A stretch of 64,000 nucleotides of DNA from JAFGRR01 sp964563855 (GTDB lineage Bacteria; Planctomycetota; Phycisphaerae; UBA1845; Fen-1342), in NCBI GenBank assembly GCA_964563855.1, contig CAZLYU010000007.1, positions 18,782 through 82,781 of the forward strand. Reading direction: 5' to 3'. A program made the position numbers and the translations under genes. The notes below the pieces were generated by a model. The model saw only the letters and a program-made list of their open reading frames with translations. It was not told where the DNA came from and searched no databases. Below are positions 26,712-35,868 of the stretch, in pieces. The first letter of the stretch is position 1, and the number at the start of each line of letters is the position of its first letter.

Positions 26712-27177
26712 CGTTGGTTCCGGCATCGAGCGGGCGCCGCTTGGTTGGCCCGGGCGAGCGGTTGAAGTTTGACCCATGCGTCGATCGCCGGTTGGCCTAG
26801 CGATCGGGGGCCGCAACACGCTCGGGCGCACGGGCCGCCCTGATCGGGGGCGCATCGGCGGGCCAAAGCGGAAGCACGCTCGTAACTCGGGTGAAGTGAG
26901 ACGGTCTTGTTCGGCTCACCCTGCTCGCGCCGCAGGAAAAACACCGACCGAGCGAACGCCGCCCACGCCGCGACCTAAACCCTGGCTGAGCCAACGGCCG
27001 CCGCTCGCTCAACCAGACATTCCAGCGCGTGATGTGGTCGCCACACGTATCCAGACAGAGTCAGACACCGACTGACCGCCGATTTCGCTACCGTCGCTCA
27101 GCGGGTTTGGCTGGTGAGCGCCTCTGAAGTGCGCGGCTTGGCCCCCACGTGCACATTTAGACACAGAGGAGATTCGG
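26712..27177. other. Intergenic region without a recognised gene
   Basis: This stretch of about 465 bp after the terminator has only short overlapping open frames on both strands, none with family character. The only clear element is the ribosome binding site GAGGAG (27166-27171) of the next gene. A promoter for that gene should lie here, but I see no clear match. Confidence 0.5.
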
Positions 27178-28548
27178 ATGCACCGGGTTTATTTGCCTGC
27201 GGCTATTGCCGCGCTCGTCGGCGTTGCGACGGCGGAGTTGCCGCGTCGTGGGGTCTTGGGGGTTCAAGTCGCGCTGCTCGGCGACGCACAGCGAGCACAG
27301 TACGACGTTGAAGCTGACGTCAACGGGGTGCTCGTCGTGGGCGTCGCGCCCGGCTTGGCCGCCGCCCAAGCCGGGCTGGCCAGCGGCGATGTCATCGTCA
27401 GCATTGACGGCGTCGCAACGCGGAGCGTGCCGTCGCTGCAAAAGGTGCTGAGTGGGCGTGTAGCCGGGGCGAAGCTGCAGTTCACCATTCACCGCGCCGG
27501 CGAAGCGTTGGAACGTGAGGTGGCGCTCAGCGCAGCGTCGCGTGAAACGCATGAGGCGTTCGACGTTAGTTATGGAAACGTGAAGGGCCCGGCGGGCCGA
27601 CAACGCACCATTATCACCAAGCCGAGCGGCGACGGTCCGTTCCCCGCTCTGCTGTGGATTCAGGGGCTGAGCTGCAGCCCGGTCGAGAACGTCCCGCTGT
27701 ACCAAGACTTGCTCTATCCACTGACGGAAAGCGGCTTCGTCACGCTCCGCGTTGAGAAGCCCGGCATTGGCGACAGCGAGGGCGGCCCCTGCATCGACAT
27801 CGATTTCGAGACGGAAAGGGCCGGCTATGCTGCAGCGCTCGCGATGCTGAAAGACTTGCCGTACGTGAATAGCGATCGCGTCTTCATCTTCGGTCACAGC
27901 ATGGGCGGCGTCTTTGGGCCGTTGATTGCGCGGGAGAACCCGGTGCGTGGCATCATCGTCTATGGCGCCGCGATGCGCACGTGGCCGGAATACGTGCTGG
28001 AGAACAGTCGGCGCCAAGCCGAGCTGTCCGGGGCCTCGTATGGGGCGATGGATCAGGCGGCTCGCCTGCAATTTCAGTTTGCTTACGAGATCTATGCGGC
28101 GAAGAAGACGCCGAAACAGGTCGCGGAGATATCGTCTGATCTCGCCGCGTACGTCGCCGCCGTCGTCACTAACGACAAATACATGTACACCCGTCACTAC
28201 CGCTTTTTCCAGCAACTCTACGACGTTTCGCTCGGCGAAGTCTGGGAGTCGGTGGATGCCGACGTGCTGGCGTTGTACGGCGGCAGCGACTTTGTCACAT
28301 CACCGGAAGATCATCGCATGATTGCTGCGGCGGTGAACCGAACGCACCCGGGCCGCGGCGAGTATCGGGTGATCGAACACATGACGCACGGTTTGGGGCG
28401 GTCAGAGAGTCAGGCGACCGCGATCTCCGAGCCGCTGATCGCGGCGCTCGATCCGCGGCTGATCGACATCTTGCGTGACTGGCTGCGCGAGAAGTGCAGG
28501 TCTGACGCTTCCGCCTTTCGCGCAGCGAACTTGCTCGATGTGATGTGA
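27178..28548 (+). CDS. Secreted PDZ domain-alpha/beta hydrolase fusion
   Basis: This 456-residue protein has a short signal peptide (AAIAALVGVATA). A PDZ domain follows (about residues 25-118: GVLGVQVAL, GVAPGLAAAQAGLASGDVIVS), then an alpha/beta hydrolase domain. The nucleophile elbow is GHSMGG (Ser241), the acid is in YGGSDFVTS and the histidine in EHMTHGL. The order suggests a periplasmic or secreted esterase or peptidase whose PDZ domain binds a substrate or C-terminus. A GAGGAG site lies upstream of the ATG at 27178. PDZ modules are usually fused to proteases, so fusion to this hydrolase fold is unusual. The substrate is unknown. Confidence 0.88.
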   Translation: MHRVYLPAAIAALVGVATAELPRRGVLGVQVALLGDAQRAQYDVEADVNGVLVVGVAPGLAAAQAGLASGDVIVSIDGVATRSVPSLQKVLSGRVAGAKLQFTIHRAGEALEREVALSAASRETHEAFDVSYGNVKGPAGRQRTIITKPSGDGPFPALLWIQGLSCSPVENVPLYQDLLYPLTESGFVTLRVEKPGIGDSEGGPCIDIDFETERAGYAAALAMLKDLPYVNSDRVFIFGHSMGGVFGPLIARENPVRGIIVYGAAMRTWPEYVLENSRRQAELSGASYGAMDQAARLQFQFAYEIYAAKKTPKQVAEISSDLAAYVAAVVTNDKYMYTRHYRFFQQLYDVSLGEVWESVDADVLALYGGSDFVTSPEDHRMIAAAVNRTHPGRGEYRVIEHMTHGLGRSESQATAISEPLIAALDPRLIDILRDWLREKCRSDASAFRAANLLDVM

Positions 28549-28551
28549 TGA

Positions 28552-28583
28552 GCGACGCAGCGCAGCCGCCCGGGGGGCGTCGC
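28552..28583. terminator. Possible bidirectional hairpin between convergent genes
   Basis: GCGACGC (28552-28558) and GCGTCGC (28577-28583) form a 7-bp stem around 18 bases that can partly pair themselves. It sits between the convergent hydrolase and hemC genes. No T-run follows on either strand, so its role is uncertain. Confidence 0.25.
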
Positions 28584-28648
28584 AGAGTTGCATCGGATCT
28601 CCGACACGTCGCAGTCGATGCCAACATTCGAGGCGGGCGCGGCCCGCG

Positions 28649-29533
28649 TCAGCCCTCAGCCAGCTCGCTCAGCAGGTGATCGGCGAGGTGTCGTCCAAGT
28701 GTCGCGGCGTCGACGTGGCGGTCGGTTGCTTCGGCGACGCGCTGGTAGTCGTCGGTGAACAGCTTGGCGTGCAGCACGACGTCGTCGCCGTCGAGGTGGG
28801 CGAGCGCGCCGACCGGCGTGTGACAGCCGGCGTTGATTCGCGCGAGGAACGTCCGTTCGGCGGAAATGCAGCGTCGCGTCGGCTCGTCGTTCAACGCGGC
28901 GCAAACCGCTTCGGCTGCGTCGCCTTTGCGGGTTTGAATCGCCAGGGCCCCCTGCGCCGGTGCGGGCGTGAAGTGTTCGACCGGCAGCGGCAGCATGCGC
29001 GGATGTTCTATTCCCAAACGCGTGAGCCCCGCCGCCGCCAAGACGATGCCGTCAAGTTGCTCGTCGTCGAGCTTTTGAATGCGGGTCGGCACATTGCCGC
29101 GAATGGGAACGATTTCGAATGGCCGCAATTGCAGGAACTGAGCGGCTCGGCGCGGGCTGTTGGTGCCGATGCGCGCCCCGGCGGGCAGGTCGTCGAGCGC
29201 TTCCGCCGACCGCGTCAGCAGCATGTCGTGCACGGGGGCGCGTGCGGGTGTGGCCGCGATGGTCAGGCCTGTGGTCTCCGCGGTCTGCAGATCTTTGAAG
29301 CTATGCACGGCGAAGTCGACTTCGTTCGAACTGAGCGCGTTCTCGAGGGCGCTGACGAACGCGCCGACCGGCCAGTCGCTGCCGAAATTGCGATCCTGCA
29401 CCGCATCGCCGTGCGTCTTGATGACGATCTGCTCGATGTCGAGACCGTGATGTACGGCGCGCAGACGCTCGCACACCCAGTTGGTTTGCCACAGCGCGAG
29501 GTCGCTGCCGCGGGTGCCGACACGAAGCTTCAA
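28649..29533 (-). CDS. hemC: Hydroxymethylbilane synthase (porphobilinogen deaminase)
   Basis: This 294-residue enzyme assembles four porphobilinogens into hydroxymethylbilane in haem and tetrapyrrole synthesis. The dipyrromethane cofactor cysteine is Cys237 in NAGCHTPVGA. Other family motifs are GTRGSDLALWQTNWV, HSFKDLQT with the catalytic aspartate (Asp81), GTNSPRRAAQ and IRGNVPTR. It starts with TTG at 29533, and the TTGA overlap places the stop of hemL inside this start codon. GGAG lies 8 bases upstream of the TTG. The long upstream open frame is a shadow over hemL. Cytoplasmic; functionally paired with hemL. Confidence 0.95.
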   Translation of the reverse strand: MKLRVGTRGSDLALWQTNWVCERLRAVHHGLDIEQIVIKTHGDAVQDRNFGSDWPVGAFVSALENALSSNEVDFAVHSFKDLQTAETTGLTIAATPARAPVHDMLLTRSAEALDDLPAGARIGTNSPRRAAQFLQLRPFEIVPIRGNVPTRIQKLDDEQLDGIVLAAAGLTRLGIEHPRMLPLPVEHFTPAPAQGALAIQTRKGDAAEAVCAALNDEPTRRCISAERTFLARINAGCHTPVGALAHLDGDDVVLHAKLFTDDYQRVAEATDRHVDAATLGRHLADHLLSELAEG

Positions 29534-30846
29534 GACGAAATCTCCGCAAGGGTGGCGCGGGCGGCGTCGACGACAAACTGCACGTCGTCGGACGTGTGCG
29601 CAGCGGAGATGAAAAGCGCTTCGTACCCGCTCGGCGGCAGCCACACGCCGCGATCGAGCATGCCGCGGAAAAACGCTGCGTAGCGTTCGTGATCGGCGGC
29701 TTGGGCTTGATCGAAGTTGGTAATGGGCTGCGCGCTGAAGGCAAGGCCCAGCATGCCGCCGCGCGCACCGCCGGTCATCTTCACGCCGACCGCCTCGCTC
29801 GCGGCGAGCACGCCGTCGACGAGGGTTTGCGCCTGCTGTTCGAGACGGTCGTAAAAGCCCGGGTGCTGGCAAAGTTTAAGGGTTGCAAACCCGGCGGCCA
29901 TCCCGACCGGGTTGCCGCTGAGCGTGCCCGCCTGATACATGGGGCCGAGCGGGCTCACGCGCTCCATGAGCTTGCGCGGCCCGGCGTATGCGGCGACGGG
30001 CATGCCGCCGCCGATGACCTTGCCGAGGCAGGTGATGTCGGGGCGCACATGGCAAAGGTTTTGATAGCCGCCCCACGCGACGCGAAAGCCGGTCATCACC
30101 TCGTCGAAGACCAGCAGGGCGCCGGACGCGTCGCACAGCTCGCGCAGTTGTTCGAGGAAGCCCTCGACGGGCGGCACGAAACCCATGTTGCCGCCAATCG
30201 GCTCGACGAACACCCCCGCTACGCCGTCGGGGTGCTGGCGGAAGATGTCGCGGACGGCGTCGGCGTCGTTGTACGGCGCGAGCAGCGTTTCGGAGACGGC
30301 CTCGCGCGTCACGCCGGCGGAGTCGGGCGTGCCGAAGGTCGCCGCGCCGGAGCCCGCCGCGACGAGCATTGCGTCGCTATGTCCGTGGTAGCAGCCGGTG
30401 AACTTGATGATCTTGCCGCGTCCGGTCGCGGCTCGCGCGAGGCGGATGGCGCTCATGCACGCCTCAGTCCCGCTGTTCACGAAGCGCACGACGTCGGCTG
30501 CGGGCAGCGCCCCGACGATGAGCTCGGCGAGTTCGGCCTCAGATGCGCAGCAGGCGCCAAAGCTCAACCCGCGATCGCAGGCGGCGTGCACGGCGCTGAG
30601 CACCTCGGGGTGGGCGTGACCGACAATCGCCGGCCCCCAAGTGCCGACGAGATCGACGTAGCGATTGCCGTCGACGTCATAGACGTAAGCGCCGTCGGTG
30701 CGTTCGACGAAGACGGGCTCGCCGCCGACCGCGCGGAACGCACGCACCGGGCTGTTCACACCGCCGACCAGCACCTGCTGCGCGCGAGCAAAAAGCTCGG
30801 CGGAGCGTGGCCGGTTGGCGGCGACCGTTGCTGTGTTTTGCGACAT
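29530..30846 (-). CDS. hemL: Glutamate-1-semialdehyde 2,1-aminomutase
   Basis: This 438-residue PLP enzyme converts glutamate-1-semialdehyde to 5-aminolevulinate, the C5-route entry to tetrapyrroles. The PLP lysine is Lys276 in CLGKVIGGG. Other signatures are FVNSGTEACMSAIRLAR, CYHGHSDAML, VFDEVMTGFRV and GTLSGNPVGMAAG. The ATG at 30846 gives the family-typical start; the open frame upstream to 30972 is not family-like. Gene order hemL then hemC on one strand, with a 4-bp overlap, supports co-translation. It implies the C5 pathway (GltX/HemA) rather than the ALA-synthase pathway. Confidence 0.96.
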   Translation of the reverse strand: MSQNTATVAANRPRSAELFARAQQVLVGGVNSPVRAFRAVGGEPVFVERTDGAYVYDVDGNRYVDLVGTWGPAIVGHAHPEVLSAVHAACDRGLSFGACCASEAELAELIVGALPAADVVRFVNSGTEACMSAIRLARAATGRGKIIKFTGCYHGHSDAMLVAAGSGAATFGTPDSAGVTREAVSETLLAPYNDADAVRDIFRQHPDGVAGVFVEPIGGNMGFVPPVEGFLEQLRELCDASGALLVFDEVMTGFRVAWGGYQNLCHVRPDITCLGKVIGGGMPVAAYAGPRKLMERVSPLGPMYQAGTLSGNPVGMAAGFATLKLCQHPGFYDRLEQQAQTLVDGVLAASEAVGVKMTGGARGGMLGLAFSAQPITNFDQAQAADHERYAAFFRGMLDRGVWLPPSGYEALFISAAHTSDDVQFVVDAARATLAEISS

Positions 30847-30928
30847 CACCAATCTCTGCAAACGCGTTGGAAACGCGGGCAGTTTAGCGGAGATTGGCGC
30901 CGCAGGCGAAAGCGCCGCGGGCTGCAGG

Positions 30929-31372
30929 TCAGTCGAACGAGTAGCCGGCGAAGAACAGCTCGCTCGGCTCATCGTTCTTGTAAATCGTCATGTAGACGCC
31001 GTGGCCGCGTTCGAGTTCTTCGATGATGTCGAGGTTCTCGTCGACCATTTCGTGAGTGGGACGGGTCGTGCCGTAGGTCTCGACGAGCAGATCATCTTCG
31101 ATCGGGGCGGCGACGCAAAAGTCGGGCTCGTCGTCGACGCGCTCGAGGTCGAGAATCGAGCGCGTGCCGTCTTCCTCGGCGTCTTCGAGGGCGTCGTCGA
31201 TGGTGTCGTGCTGCGCACCTGGCGCGGGCGAGTTCGCGGAGAGCGGGAATGTCAGGAAGGGCGTGACGGGGTTATAGCGCCCCGCGGCAAATTCACGTTC
31301 GCGCAACCGCTGCAGCGCGGCGTTCGCGTCTTCCTCGTACGGCACGAAGTACCAGTATGGGTGAGCGCCCAT
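30929..31372 (-). CDS. Conserved hypothetical protein (MGAHPYWYFV family)
   Basis: This 147-residue protein begins MGAHPYWYFVPYEED and contains REREFAAGRYNPV. This looks like a conserved hypothetical family that I recall from cyanobacteria and Planctomycetota, but no function is known to me. It is acidic, has no signal peptide or transmembrane segment, and ends with an acidic/aromatic tail (ELFFAGYSFD). The ATG at 31372 follows GGGAGACGACGATT, better than the start at 31414. The gene ends about 80 bp upstream of hemL on the same strand, so it could be in the hem operon. Confidence 0.65.
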   Translation of the reverse strand: MGAHPYWYFVPYEEDANAALQRLREREFAAGRYNPVTPFLTFPLSANSPAPGAQHDTIDDALEDAEEDGTRSILDLERVDDEPDFCVAAPIEDDLLVETYGTTRPTHEMVDENLDIIEELERGHGVYMTIYKNDEPSELFFAGYSFD

Positions 31373-31489
31373 AATCGTCGTCTCCCGAAGCGTTTCCAGC
31401 GATGGCTCATGCACCCGCGCCGCGGCGGCGCGAGGCTGCCGCGGGTGGGTATCGGTTGGGAGGACGCGGCACTTTCGCGCGTGATGAAA

Positions 31490-33031
31490 CTACTCGCCAG
31501 ATCCGAGCACCGGCAGCGACATCTGCTGCTCAGGACGCTTGGGCGCCGCACTTTGGATGGCGTCGCTCAATTTCTCCATAATCGCCGCCGTGCCGCGCCG
31601 GCGCGACAGGTGCATGCGAAAGGCGTGATTGACCTTCTGCACGCGTTCGGTGAGCTGCGGCGTGAAGCCGAAGGCTTTCTCATCGTTGGGCGCCTGAATC
31701 TTCGCCATGCGCTTCCAGCCTTGATTCATGTTGAGCACGAACAGCATGGTGGTGAGCGAGCGGGTGCGCCACAGGGTGCGTAGGGCGCGTTTCCAGACCC
31801 AATTGGTCTTGGCGGCGGCGTAGCGGATTTCGTAGATGGCTTCGTCGAGCTCGCGCGGCGTCATGTTCGCCGGATCGTAGATGGTTTCGACGAACGAGTA
31901 GCGCTCCCAATCCTTGGGATACTGCGTCGCGAAGATGCGTTTCTCCGCCATGTAGCGGTCATACATCTTCGTGCCCGGCAGCAGCGTGAGGTTGGTGATC
32001 TGAATGATGTCGACGCCTAACTCAACCGCCATGGTCGCGGTCTCGGCGGCGGTGTCTTTGTCGTCGTCGTCGGAGCCGATGATGAATCCGCCGAAGACCG
32101 ACACACCGGCCTTGTGGAAGCTGTTGACCAGTTCGGGGTAGCGGCCGAGGTTCTTGCGATTGATGCCTTTGTGATAGCTCTTGAGCGTTTTGGGGTTGAA
32201 GCTCTCGAAGCCGATCAGCATGCCGCGGCAGCCGGCCTTGTACGCCAGGCGCAGGCCTTCGGGGTCGTCACCCATGTTCAGGGTGGTCTGGCTGAACCAA
32301 AGGCGTTTCTTGCCGTGCTTGATGATGGCGCGGAGTAACTCTTTGGCCCACTCGGCATGCGCCGGGCCGACGCCGAAAAAGTTGTCGTCGACGACGAAGA
32401 TGAATTGTTGGGGCGTGTTGTTCCACTCTTCGACGATGTCGCCGATGCGTCGGCGGCGAATCTGCGGGCCGTTGTAGCGCGTGACGGAACAGTATTCGCA
32501 GCCGACAGGGCAGCCGCGCGATGTCTGCAGTGCGGCGACGGTGTACTTTCCGTTCATCGGCTGCAGGTTCTGCAGGGCGCCGCCGTAGCCACCGGCTTCG
32601 AGATCGCTGAGTTGTCCCTGATAGCGGGTCTGCATGCGGCCGCTGGCAGCGTCTTCGACAATGCCGGGCCAGATATCGTCACACTCGCCGACCACGACGG
32701 AGTCGAAGTGCTGGCCGGCTTCTTCGGGTAAGGCTGATGCGTGCGGGCCGCCCATGATGGTCTGAATGCCGTTGCGGCGGCAGATTTCAGCGATCTCATA
32801 GGCTCGGGTGGCGCCGCTGGTGTACGCGGTCACGCCGACGAGGTCGTACTTGCCGCTGGTGATGAGCTGCTCGGTTTGGTCGAGGCCGAAGATCTCGTCG
32901 ATGATGTCGACGTGGTGGGCCTGCGGCACGAGCTTGGCCAGCACTTGAAGGCCAAGCTGGGGGATGTAGCTGCCGACAGTGTGATAGCCCTGGGTTCGGC
33001 GGGTGACGGGGTTCACGAGTGCGATACGCAA
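31490..33031 (-). CDS. B12-binding-domain radical SAM protein
   Basis: This 513-residue protein has an N-terminal cobalamin-binding-like Rossmann domain (about residues 1-130) with IGVTAYTSG-like and MGGPHASALPEEA segments. A radical SAM domain follows with the cluster motif GCPVGCEYC (Cx3Cx2C). The C-terminal region is typical of the HpnJ/HpnP-like or methyltransferase-type group. The DxHxxG cobalamin-lower-ligand motif is not obvious. The start is probably the TTG at 33031, preceded by GAGG. The upstream open frame (to 34108) is a shadow over the flagellar genes. The substrate is unknown; related proteins act on lipids, hopanoids or antibiotics. Confidence 0.85.
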   Translation of the reverse strand: MRIALVNPVTRRTQGYHTVGSYIPQLGLQVLAKLVPQAHHVDIIDEIFGLDQTEQLITSGKYDLVGVTAYTSGATRAYEIAEICRRNGIQTIMGGPHASALPEEAGQHFDSVVVGECDDIWPGIVEDAASGRMQTRYQGQLSDLEAGGYGGALQNLQPMNGKYTVAALQTSRGCPVGCEYCSVTRYNGPQIRRRRIGDIVEEWNNTPQQFIFVVDDNFFGVGPAHAEWAKELLRAIIKHGKKRLWFSQTTLNMGDDPEGLRLAYKAGCRGMLIGFESFNPKTLKSYHKGINRKNLGRYPELVNSFHKAGVSVFGGFIIGSDDDDKDTAAETATMAVELGVDIIQITNLTLLPGTKMYDRYMAEKRIFATQYPKDWERYSFVETIYDPANMTPRELDEAIYEIRYAAAKTNWVWKRALRTLWRTRSLTTMLFVLNMNQGWKRMAKIQAPNDEKAFGFTPQLTERVQKVNHAFRMHLSRRRGTAAIMEKLSDAIQSAAPKRPEQQMSLPVLGSGE

Positions 33032-33261
33032 GACCGAGGTCCTCGTCCGTGAGAGCAGGATGGCTGACTTCCGACTAGCGCGGGAATAACAAGTCGCTTC
33101 AGAATCCCGCGAACTTAGCGCGGAGTGTACCAAAGCTGTTGCTCGATTTGGGGGTCGACGGGGCGTTTTTTGACGGGCGGGGAGAGGTCGTGCAAGCGCG
33201 CAAGGCGGGCGCGCGCCCGCCGCGTTGCGCCGCACCGCGTTCGCCGCACGCTGCTCGCGCT

Positions 33262-33507
33262 TTATGCGATTGGCGCTGCGTCCGGGGCGGCCTCGTAGGC
33301 TGGCAGTACGTAGGGCTCGATCGAGAACGTTCTCAGCGAGCGGCCGTAGTGCACGGCGCGCTCGACGACAACGGCGGGCGGCTCGCGAACGACGACTTGC
33401 TCGCCGTGCAGCAGTGTGATCATCGTGTCGGGGGTCGACTCGATGGTCTTGATCTGCTCGGCGTTGAGCACGAAGGGGCGGCCGTTGATGCGGGTGAGCT
33501 GAATCAT
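33262..33507 (-). CDS. flbD: FlbD family flagellar protein
   Basis: This 81-residue protein matches the small FlbD/Swarming-related family found next to flgE and motA in many bacteria. The signature is MIQLTRINGRPFVLNAEQI, followed by IESTPDTMITLLHGEQVVV. FlbD-type proteins are needed for normal flagellar function, but the molecular role is not established. It lies 6 bp downstream of flgE, and is the last gene of the minus-strand flagellar operon. Cytoplasmic; no membrane segment is seen. This family is unrelated to the sigma-54 activator FlbD of Caulobacter. Confidence 0.85.
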   Translation of the reverse strand: MIQLTRINGRPFVLNAEQIKTIESTPDTMITLLHGEQVVVREPPAVVVERAVHYGRSLRTFSIEPYVLPAYEAAPDAAPIA

Positions 33508-33513
33508 GGCTGT

Positions 33514-35187
33514 TTATCGCACAATCAGCATGAGTTGGTTGAGCATGTCGCTGCTCACCGAGATCACGCGGCTGGACGCCTGGAAGCCGGTGCTGGCGGT
33601 GACGAGGCCAATGAACTCGCGACCAAGATCGACGTTGGACATTTCCAGCGCGCCGCCGCGCACGAGGCCCGCGCCGAACTGCCCGGGAGTGACGACGGCG
33701 GGGGCGCCGGAGTTGGGACCGGCGCGATAGAGGTTCTCGCGCTCGGCGACCATGCCGGCGGGGTTGCGGAACGACGCGAGGGCGACCTGTCCGAGGGTGA
33801 GATCGATGCCGTTGGAGAATGTTCCGACCACCGATCCGTCTTGCTCGACGTTGTAGCCGGTGAGCGTGCCGGGCGGGTAGCCGTCTTGCGAGGCGGCGAC
33901 CGCGGTCGAACTTGCGGTGGCCAGTCCGTGCATCTGCGAGAAGTCGAGCATGAACGACAGCGGCGAGGCGGCGCCGCTCGCGCCCCGATCGATGTTGATC
34001 TGGGCGCCCTGCACATCGCGCACGTTGCCGTTGACGTCGAAGCTGAGCGTGCCCGTGCCGAGCGCGCGGGCGCCCTCGGCCTCGTCCGACTCGACATAGA
34101 AACGCCACTGCGGGCCCTGCGCCGTCTTGGCTTCGAGCGCGAACGTCACGTTGACCTGCACGGGGGCGCCGAGGCTGTCAAACACGGTGAAGCCGGTGTG
34201 AACACTCTCGCCAGTGGCCGAGTTGGTTTGTGAGAACCGAAAGGGGACGCTCGTGATATTGCTGGAACTGATGATGTCGGTCGGGCCGATGACGATGTCG
34301 TTGGCCGCGCCCGCGTTCGAGCGAACGGCCAGCGCTCCGCCCTCAACAAACACGCCGGGATCCCCGGGAAGTCCGGCCGTGTCTTGGATGCCTAGGGTGT
34401 CGCGCAGCCAGGCGGCGTAGTCGCCGAGGGTCGAGCCGTCGGTTCCGACGACGAAGGTTTGGGCGGGCAGTTCGCGACCGCCTTTGGTGACGCCGGCCAC
34501 GGTGATCTCGTCGCCGTCGGCGAAGAGCGCGGCGCCGCCCGCGGCCGCGCGGAGATCGACGAGTGCGGTGGCGTCGACGGCGGGGGCGCCGCCGCCGGCG
34601 ATGAGGGCCTGCGTGAGGCTCTGCGGCGAGTTGGTGCCGGCGACGCCATCGGCGGAGAGGTGGCCGTCGAGTGAGACCGAGCCGGTGGCCCGCGCGAGCG
34701 ACTCGGCGCCGAGCGGGACGCTGATGGCCGCGAGCTGGCCGGTGTTTACGGCGCCGGACGCGTCGGCGGTGAAGCCCTGCACGCGGTAGCCGTCGACCGA
34801 GACGAGTTCGTTGTTCGCATCGAGGCTGAAGCTGCCGTCGCGTGTATAGGCGGGACCCGCCGGCGTATCGACGATGAAGAAGCCGGCGCCCTCGATGGCG
34901 AGATCACCGATCAGGCCGGTCGTTTCGACGGGGCCGGACTGAAAGTTGGTTTGGGTCGCGCCGGCGAGCACACCATGCCCGATCTGGGTCGGGTTGTTGC
35001 CGCCAGTGGCTTCGCTTGGCGAGGAGCCGTGGTTGAGCGTTTCGTAGAACTGCGACTGAAAGAGCGTGCGCGAGCCCTTGAACGCCGTGGTGTTCACGTT
35101 GGCGATGTTGTTACCAATCGTGTCGATGCGCGTTTGGTTCGCGTTGAGCCCACTGAGGCCGGTATAGAGCGCGCTGGTCAGCGCCAT
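33514..35187 (-). CDS. flgE: Flagellar hook protein FlgE
   Basis: This 557-residue protein builds the flagellar hook, the universal joint outside the cell. It has the conserved N-terminal helix (LYTGLSGLNANQTRIDTIGN, with NIANVNTTAFKGSR) and the C-terminal FlgE motif SNVDLGREFIGLVTASTGFQ; both ends are required for axial assembly. Length fits the larger hook proteins with inserted surface domains. It lies downstream of flgD by about 50 bp and upstream of flbD. It is exported through the flagellar type III apparatus, so it has no cleaved signal peptide. Confidence 0.95.
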   Translation of the reverse strand: MALTSALYTGLSGLNANQTRIDTIGNNIANVNTTAFKGSRTLFQSQFYETLNHGSSPSEATGGNNPTQIGHGVLAGATQTNFQSGPVETTGLIGDLAIEGAGFFIVDTPAGPAYTRDGSFSLDANNELVSVDGYRVQGFTADASGAVNTGQLAAISVPLGAESLARATGSVSLDGHLSADGVAGTNSPQSLTQALIAGGGAPAVDATALVDLRAAAGGAALFADGDEITVAGVTKGGRELPAQTFVVGTDGSTLGDYAAWLRDTLGIQDTAGLPGDPGVFVEGGALAVRSNAGAANDIVIGPTDIISSSNITSVPFRFSQTNSATGESVHTGFTVFDSLGAPVQVNVTFALEAKTAQGPQWRFYVESDEAEGARALGTGTLSFDVNGNVRDVQGAQINIDRGASGAASPLSFMLDFSQMHGLATASSTAVAASQDGYPPGTLTGYNVEQDGSVVGTFSNGIDLTLGQVALASFRNPAGMVAERENLYRAGPNSGAPAVVTPGQFGAGLVRGGALEMSNVDLGREFIGLVTASTGFQASSRVISVSSDMLNQLMLIVR

Positions 35188-35239
35188 GGGTTACTTCCTC
35201 TCTCGGTGATGGACGAGGCGTTGCCGACCGTCGCCAGGA

Positions 35240-35800
35240 CTAGCGCTGCACGGGTGCGCTCTCGATCTCGAACAGACCTGGGATGCCCCAGCGAACGCGC
35301 GGCGGCGCGACCGCGGCGTCGTCAGCGGCGTGCTGCGCTCCGGCGGTCACGGTTGGGCTGGGCGGGGCGTCGCCCGGCGGCCGGGCGGCGACCGACTCGA
35401 CGTCAACCGCGCGGATCGTCTGGCCGTTCTCGAGCTTCAGGGTTGCCGAGCCGTCGGATGCGAAGCGCACTTCGCTGACGACGCCGGAGATCGACGTGGG
35501 CTGACCGTCGGGACCTTCGCTGCGGCCGCTGACATACTTGCCGATGAGTTCGGCGGCGCCGAGGCTGCGCTGTTCGTCGGTCAGGGTGCTGAGTGTGCGG
35601 CCGAGTTGGTCGGAGACTTCGATGCTGCGAATTTGCGAGACCTGCGAGATCATGTCGGAGGTCTCATTCGGCTGAAACGGATCCTGATTGCGAAGCTCGG
35701 TGACGAGCAGCTCGAAGAAGTCATCGCTCTGCATCGCGTTCATGCCGTCGGTTGATCGCGTGCTGGCGGCGCTGGGGGCGCCGATGCTGCTGACGTTCAT
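35240..35800 (-). CDS. flgD: Flagellar hook assembly protein FlgD
   Basis: This 186-residue protein caps the growing hook. The N-terminal export region carries FFELLVTELRNQDPFQPN, the family hallmark, followed by MISQVSQIRSIEVSDQL. A Tudor/fibronectin-like C-terminus follows (GVVSEVRFASDG). The ATG at 35800 gives a product beginning MNVSSIGAPS, normal for the family; an upstream extension to 35878 is not family-like. It lies between fliK and flgE, as in many flagellar operons. It is exported by the flagellar type III system and discarded after hook completion. Confidence 0.94.
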   Translation of the reverse strand: MNVSSIGAPSAASTRSTDGMNAMQSDDFFELLVTELRNQDPFQPNETSDMISQVSQIRSIEVSDQLGRTLSTLTDEQRSLGAAELIGKYVSGRSEGPDGQPTSISGVVSEVRFASDGSATLKLENGQTIRAVDVESVAARPPGDAPPSPTVTAGAQHAADDAAVAPPRVRWGIPGLFEIESAPVQR

Positions 35801-35868
35801 GTGCGGGGTGCTCCGTGTTGCATCGTCAGAGTCGGTTCGTCGTCGGCTGCGCCGCGCTCCGCGCTGCG

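Noticed and set aside
29596..31026. Plus-strand 476-residue ORF
   Set aside because: It lies antisense to hemL and continues through its upstream region; the composition is typical of a complementary frame.
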